Shown here one piece after another: positions 61,038-64,000 of a DNA stretch of 64,000 nt (the first letter of the stretch is position 1; the number at the start of each line of letters is the position of its first letter). The DNA is taken from the NCBI GenBank assembly GCA_964551445.1, contig CAZKCG010000019.1, positions 1 through 64,000 of the forward strand, written 5' to 3'. Both the position numbers and the translations under genes were made by a program. This stretch comes from DAOPXV01 sp964551445 (GTDB taxonomy: Bacteria; Muiribacteriota; UBA9980). The notes beneath the pieces are model-generated. The model was not told the origin of the DNA, searched no databases, and saw only the letters and a list, made by a program, of their open reading frames with translations.

Positions 61038-63353
61038 ATGCCTCTTCTACAGGGAAAATACGGTTACTTCAGCGACGATCAGATGTCATATATAATCACG
61101 GACTGGCGCACGCCCAAACCCTGGATCAACGTTATGTCCAACGGCCGCTGGGGCCTGACGCTTTCGCAAACGGGCGGCGGCTATTCGTGGCTTACGCACG
61201 CGATGCTCAACAGGATAACCCGCTGGAATCAGGACATTATTTCCGACGATTACGGCAAGTATGTTTTTTTAAGAGACAATAGCTCGGGCAGTAAATGGTC
61301 TTTAACTCCGCAGCCGCTGCAGCCCGAATATGAAAAATTCCGCTGCGTTCACGGCCTCGGATATACGAAATTTGAAACGGCCTTTCAGGGGATCGAAACC
61401 GAACAATGCGTTTTCGTGCCGCAAAAGCTTGACTGCGAGGTATGGCGCGTAACTGTTAAAAACACGACGGAAAAGCCTCGCGACCTTACGCTTACGACCT
61501 ATCTTGAATTAGTGCTGGGAGTGTTTCCCGACTGGCACCGCGAATTCAACAAAACATTTATAAGGACGAATTACGATGCGAGATCCAACGCGATCATGGC
61601 GGATAATACGCTATGGCAGGCGCCGCTTCCGGGTAACGCGGGATGGAACAAGAGCTGGACCTATAACGCTTTCTTTTTCTCAGACCAGCCGCCCGCTTCT
61701 TACGAATGTGACAGGGCCCGGTTCATGGGACAATACAACGGCTTCCAAAACGCGCTCGCGCTTTCTTCCGGCAAGAAACTTTCGAACCGCACAGGCACCG
61801 GCTTTGATCCTATCGTAAGCTATCAGTATGAGCTGAAACTGGCTCCGGGTGAATCACGCACGCTTGTCTTCGGCCTTGGCGCTCTCGCGAATGAAATGAT
61901 GGCCGGCGGTTTTGAGGATCTGTTCAAACAGGTCACGAAAAATTCAGAAGGCCTGCTTGAAGAAGTAAAACTTCACTGGAAAAACACATGTGAGAGCCTC
62001 ATCGTTGAGACGCCCGATCCGGCGCTTAACGTTATGGTCAACTACTGGCTCAAATACCAGGCTATATCATGCCGCATTCAGGGCAGGTCAGCCTATTATC
62101 AGTGCGGCGGCGCGTTCGGCTTCAGGGACCAGCTTCAGGATTCCCAGATATTTTTAACTATCGATCCCGAAAAAACCCGCGCGCAGATACTTATGCACGC
62201 GACGCACCAGCAGCGGGACGGAACGGTCCAGCACTGGTGGCATCCCATTTCGGAAGAAGGAAGGCTTACCGATATTTCCGACGACCTTTTGTGGCTTCCA
62301 TTTTTAGCCTTCAAGTATATCAGGGAGACCGGCAAACTTGATCTCTTTGATGAAACCGCTGCATATTTAGATGGCGGGTCCGGCACGATATTCGAACATT
62401 CAAAAAGAGCCGTCGATAAAGTGCTCTCAAGAAGATCTGAACGCGGGCTCGCGCTCATCGGCGAAGGCGACTGGAACGACGGCATGAACGGCGTCGGCCC
62501 GGAATGGAAGGGCGAATCGGTCTGGCTGTCGCATTTTTTATACGGGATCCTTATTGATTTTATAAGCGCCTGCGAGACCCGCGGCCTGCCAGAAACTGAG
62601 ATCAAACATTATCGCCATGAGGCTGAACAGTTAAAACAGGCAATATGGAAACACGCATTTGTCGGCGACTGGTTCATGATAGCCACCACTGACGCCGGCG
62701 AGCGCCTCGGATGCGCCGACGCGAGCGAAGGGAAGATCCATCTCAACGCCCAGACCTGGGCCGTTATAAGCGGCCTTGCGGATAACGCTCAAGCCAACGC
62801 GCTTATGGACCAGGTTGAAAAGCACCTGTACAAAGATTACGGCGTGTTGCTCTTTACGCCGGCGTATAAGACAGTTCGAAAAGAAATAGGGTATCTCACC
62901 AGATACGCGCCAGCTGTTCGTGAAAATGGCGGCGTCTATTCGCACGCGGCCGAATGGGCCTTGATAGCTCAGGCTATGTCCGGCCGTTCCGACAGGGTTT
63001 ACGACACTTTCCTCCGCCTGTGCCCGCCACATCTTTCAAACGCCAACCCCGACCGCTACATGGGCGAACCTTTCGTGACCGCCGGAAACGTCGAAGGCCC
63101 CGAATCGCTTCATGAGGGACAGGGCGCCTGGACATGGTACACCGGCTCGGCCGCCTGGCTTTACAGCGCAACGGTCGAGTATCTGCTTGGCGTGCGCGTT
63201 GAGAACGGAAAACTGATCGTCCGGCCGAACTTGCCTGCGGGCTGGCCGGGTTTTACAATGACGCGCATCTTTCGCGGCAAAAAATACAGGATAACGGCGT
63301 CGCGCGAAAATTTGTCCGGAAATGAATATTCAACGACGATCGAAGAAATATAG
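61038..63353 (+). CDS. GH94 family glycoside phosphorylase
   Basis: A 771-residue GH94 enzyme that cleaves a beta-linked disaccharide or oligosaccharide with phosphate, releasing a sugar 1-phosphate. It opens with the family N-terminus GYFSDDQMSYIITDWRTPKPWINV, then GGGYSWLTHAMLNRITRW. The core (alpha/alpha)6 barrel has FGFRDQLQDSQ, WWHPISEEG and catalytic acid D481 in GEGDWNDGMNG. It ends with HEGQGAWTWYTGSAAW and VENGKLIVRPNLPAGW. Length fits cellobiose-type members and is shorter than Listeria 1,2-beta-oligoglucan phosphorylase (about 1100). It is cytoplasmic, with no signal peptide. Its neighbours suggest beta-1,2-linked substrates, but cellobiose or other disaccharides cannot be excluded. 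AAAGGAG precedes the ATG. Confidence 0.9.
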   Translation: MPLLQGKYGYFSDDQMSYIITDWRTPKPWINVMSNGRWGLTLSQTGGGYSWLTHAMLNRITRWNQDIISDDYGKYVFLRDNSSGSKWSLTPQPLQPEYEKFRCVHGLGYTKFETAFQGIETEQCVFVPQKLDCEVWRVTVKNTTEKPRDLTLTTYLELVLGVFPDWHREFNKTFIRTNYDARSNAIMADNTLWQAPLPGNAGWNKSWTYNAFFFSDQPPASYECDRARFMGQYNGFQNALALSSGKKLSNRTGTGFDPIVSYQYELKLAPGESRTLVFGLGALANEMMAGGFEDLFKQVTKNSEGLLEEVKLHWKNTCESLIVETPDPALNVMVNYWLKYQAISCRIQGRSAYYQCGGAFGFRDQLQDSQIFLTIDPEKTRAQILMHATHQQRDGTVQHWWHPISEEGRLTDISDDLLWLPFLAFKYIRETGKLDLFDETAAYLDGGSGTIFEHSKRAVDKVLSRRSERGLALIGEGDWNDGMNGVGPEWKGESVWLSHFLYGILIDFISACETRGLPETEIKHYRHEAEQLKQAIWKHAFVGDWFMIATTDAGERLGCADASEGKIHLNAQTWAVISGLADNAQANALMDQVEKHLYKDYGVLLFTPAYKTVRKEIGYLTRYAPAVRENGGVYSHAAEWALIAQAMSGRSDRVYDTFLRLCPPHLSNANPDRYMGEPFVTAGNVEGPESLHEGQGAWTWYTGSAAWLYSATVEYLLGVRVENGKLIVRPNLPAGWPGFTMTRIFRGKKYRITASRENLSGNEYSTTIEEI

Positions 63354-63552
63354 ATAGTTTCGCCCCTTCGGCATGGCGCATAACGCACGAAAAAAGAAAA
63401 ATATATATCGGCGGCAGTGTCAGTGTGAGCGTTAAATTCCAACCGCTTTTAAAAGAGATAGACAAGATTTTGCTCGGCTGGCCGGAATTATCAATAGCTG
63501 CCCCGAAGATTTTTAAAAAGTGAGTGAAGATCAAGATCGATTCTGGAGAGAT

Positions 63553-64000
63553 ATGGAAACACGCAGGAAACTCGCCATTCAAAAGGTCTTAAAAATAGCA
63601 TTCTGGCTCATATTTTTATATTTCATGCTTTTTAACGCCAGGCCTTTTGCTTTGATTTATTCAGGCATTAGAAGCTTTGAAGCCGATACGAAATCAATCG
63701 AACTGCTTCCGGTTCGGCCGATCGCTTGTTTCCTTAAAGATCTTTCCGGATGGTCAACGGAAGATGTCAAGATCGCTTCCAGAAACAGTCTTTGGGAAAA
63801 TTTGGAGATCGGTGAAAGCAATACTGCAGAAACCAATAATAAGATAATGAACGCCGGAAAAATTATTTATGAGCGTCATGCCGCAGAATTCGATTCCCTG
63901 TTAAAGCGTTATGATTCGATAATCAGGGAACCTGTAAAAAAATATGATCTTTTAAACGGAAACAAGACTAAAAATGAAGCGGATAAAGGTGACCGGGACA
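63553..64000 (+). CDS. Membrane-anchored protein, partial at window end
   Basis: An open frame runs from an ATG at 63553, after a GGAGAG ribosome site, to the window edge (149 codons). One hydrophobic helix lies near residues 13-33 (ALKIAFWLIFLYFMLF-like: IAFWLIFLYFMLFNARPF). The rest is hydrophilic, with a charged helical stretch (NAGKIIYERHAAEFDSLLKRYDSI). No family is recognised and the end is missing. It starts 199 bases after the GH94 stop; that interval holds no gene. Confidence 0.6.
   Translation, partial: METRRKLAIQKVLKIAFWLIFLYFMLFNARPFALIYSGIRSFEADTKSIELLPVRPIACFLKDLSGWSTEDVKIASRNSLWENLEIGESNTAETNNKIMNAGKIIYERHAAEFDSLLKRYDSIIREPVKKYDLLNGNKTKNEADKGDRD

Noticed and set aside
1..64000. 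Prophage, insertion sequence, toxin-antitoxin or defence island
   Set aside because: I saw no transposase, integrase, recombinase, Cas, restriction or toxin motif and no target duplication in any frame I read.

Overview
The window looks like a chromosomal segment of an uncultured Gram-negative (diderm) bacterium. The evidence is a TonB-dependent outer-membrane receptor, many Sec signal peptides, and ten placeholder Ns (357-366) typical of a draft scaffold. Gene content fits an anaerobic or low-oxygen heterotroph: class II (adenosylcobalamin) ribonucleotide reductase, citrate lyase subunits and a selenocysteine tRNA. I cannot assign a phylum from sequence alone; the mix of families suggests a deep-branching candidate phylum (inference). 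Promoters are strikingly canonical: most that I can see are TTGaca-like / N16-18 / TATAAT.

Layout. 1-5.3 kb: end of a MacB-type ABC permease, a GAF/PAS histidine kinase and a TGS-uridine kinase-like protein. 5.4-12.6 kb: a zinc-ribbon/M48 membrane protease, converging on a minus-strand operon of archease, RtcB RNA ligase and a large Cache/PAS hybrid kinase. 13-20.8 kb: a PLP enzyme, B12-dependent nrdJ, and a citrate lyase pair in which acyl carrier protein and beta subunit are fused. 20.9-23.2 kb: a cobalamin riboswitch in front of a BtuB-like receptor, which links B12 uptake to the B12-dependent reductase next door. 23.4-26.8 kb: an HDAC-like/YkgJ/secreted-protein operon diverging from a clostripain-family protease. 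27-35.1 kb: a chemotaxis operon (cheA, STAS, cheW, mcp, cheR, cheB). 35.2-38.9 kb: a five-gene minus-strand operon of mixed enzymes. 39-42.8 kb: a CHASE2-GAF-GGDEF cyclase and a class III nucleotide cyclase side by side. 42.9-47.5 kb: a cluster of poorly known proteins (sensor-only membrane protein, Ser-rich Tim44-like protein, conserved unknown, TPR protein, basic peptide). 47.5-55.6 kb: assorted single genes, a phospholipase D-like protein, selC, a second histidine kinase, a decayed methyltransferase fragment, UPF0178 and an alpha/beta hydrolase. 55.7-63.4 kb: a glycan locus.

The glycan locus is the most interesting part. It encodes a secreted PF10091-type glucanase with a CBM9-like tail, an ABC importer whose solute-binding protein is fused to the first permease, a second permease, and a GH94 phosphorylase. 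PF10091/GH144 together with GH94 and a CUT1 importer matches the known logic of beta-1,2-glucan (sophoro-oligosaccharide) use. No ATPase gene is present in the window. Signalling genes are unusually dense: three large histidine kinases, a chemotaxis system and two cyclases.
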